NCBI GenBank assembly: GCA_947377725.1 | Contig: CANCGX010000024.1 | Coordinates: forward strand, 1-13,597 | Length of the DNA stretch: 13,597 nucleotides | Direction of reading: 5' to 3' | Source of the DNA: Actinomycetota bacterium | Lineage (GTDB): Bacteria > Actinomycetota > Actinomycetes > Nanopelagicales > Nanopelagicaceae | Shown: positions 13,110 through 13,597 of the stretch, piece by piece | Numbering within the stretch: position 1 is the stretch's first letter | Layout of the letters: each line of letters starts with the position of its first letter | The notes under the pieces: model-generated | What the model was told of the DNA's origin: nothing | Seen by the model: the letters and a program-made list of their open reading frames with translations, nothing else | Databases searched by the model: none | Translations under genes and position numbers: made by a program

Positions 13110-13597
13110 ATGAAAAATGTGCGAGTCCTATTAGTTATAGCTTTGGCAGCAGCTTTTCTCTCACCGTCGGTGGCTCACGCAGCTGCGATACCCCTGTCGT
13201 ATTGTGAATCGATTACAGGCAACCAACCTCCAGCCAACGGCTCGACAACTTGGACTGCAAATGGCGTATGTAATGATTTTTCATATTCCATCGGTGGCAG
13301 AACATTCTTTACTCAAGAAAATCGAACAGCTATAAATCCCAAGGATCGCTCATACAATATTTGGACAGAGCTGTACGTTCAGGATGGTTCGAAAAATTGG
13401 ATAGATCTTGGAAAAGCTCCCGCGCTGATTCCTTCCTTTGGCTCAGACAAGACTTTTAGTAACTTCGTCGAGACTCCACAAGGTCTATTTCTCGGTGGTT
13501 TTTTTACGGAAAAAGATACGGGATCATGTGGCACGGCAGTTTGTAAGGTAGTAAAGCAATTTGAAACCTTAAAAATTGATGGGTCAAACCATGTAAC
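13110..13597 (+). CDS. Exported protein of unknown function, 3' end outside window
   Basis: From ATG at 13110 the frame stays open to the last base, giving 162 codons of an incomplete gene. The N-terminus MKNVRVLLVIALAAAFLS is a typical Sec signal peptide, with likely cleavage after AHA (about residues 22-24). The mature part is rich in aromatic and polar residues, with phrases such as TTWTANGVCNDFSYSIGG, SYNIWTELYVQDGSKNW and TPQGLFLGGFF. It looks beta-rich, and its four Cys (in YCES, VCND and CGTAVC) may make disulfides outside the cell. I do not recognise a family. It begins 42 bases after another small exported-protein gene in the same direction but has its own -10-like box, so it may be transcribed separately. 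Confidence 0.72.
   Translation, partial: MKNVRVLLVIALAAAFLSPSVAHAAAIPLSYCESITGNQPPANGSTTWTANGVCNDFSYSIGGRTFFTQENRTAINPKDRSYNIWTELYVQDGSKNWIDLGKAPALIPSFGSDKTFSNFVETPQGLFLGGFFTEKDTGSCGTAVCKVVKQFETLKIDGSNHV

Noticed and set aside
1..13597. Defence island, toxin-antitoxin pair, CRISPR array, prophage or biosynthetic cluster
   Set aside because: No repeat arrays, nucleases, transposases, phage genes or clustered secondary-metabolism genes can be seen; the content is conserved housekeeping plus two small exported proteins.

Overview
This window is a stretch of ordinary chromosome from an actinobacterium with unusually low GC content (roughly mid-40s percent by eye). The gene set and order (glnA-like, leuA, recO-uppS, glyS-dusB, dgt-dnaG) are a classic actinobacterial arrangement. 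The low GC, very short intergenic gaps and compact genes fit the streamlined freshwater acI/Nanopelagicales type best. That placement is inferred from style and was not tested by a search.

Layout: (1) bases 1-990 hold the 3' part of a GSI-type glutamine synthetase-like gene. (2) Bases 976-1129 hold a compact control region for leucine synthesis: a promoter, a 15-residue leader peptide with three consecutive Leu codons, and an RNA able to form a pseudoknot or a competing hairpin, followed by leuA. (3) An HSL-family esterase lies on the minus strand and overlaps leuA tail to tail. (4) It is divergent from the translationally coupled recO-uppS pair. (5) A ZIP-family metal transporter lies on the minus strand, convergent with uppS and divergent from glyS. 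(6) glyS, dusB, a DUF218/YdcF-like membrane protein, dgt and dnaG all run on the plus strand. (7) A tRNA-Asn(GTT) with a non-canonical T-loop follows dnaG. (8) Two short genes for exported proteins close the window; the last is cut by the right edge.

Most genes serve core functions: leucine synthesis, recombination repair, cell-wall lipid carrier synthesis, glycine charging, tRNA dihydrouridine formation, dNTP pool control and replication priming. The zinc/divalent-metal transporter sits where other actinobacteria keep zinc-homeostasis genes (between uppS/recO and glyS).

A recurring feature is a TANNNT box exactly six (sometimes seven) bases before a start codon with no Shine-Dalgarno sequence. 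This suggests that many transcripts here are leaderless. I found no defence system, insertion sequence, prophage, CRISPR array or integrase. The most interesting items are the leuA leader RNA, the systematic leaderless promoter geometry, the odd tRNA-Asn T-loop and the two uncharacterised exported proteins.
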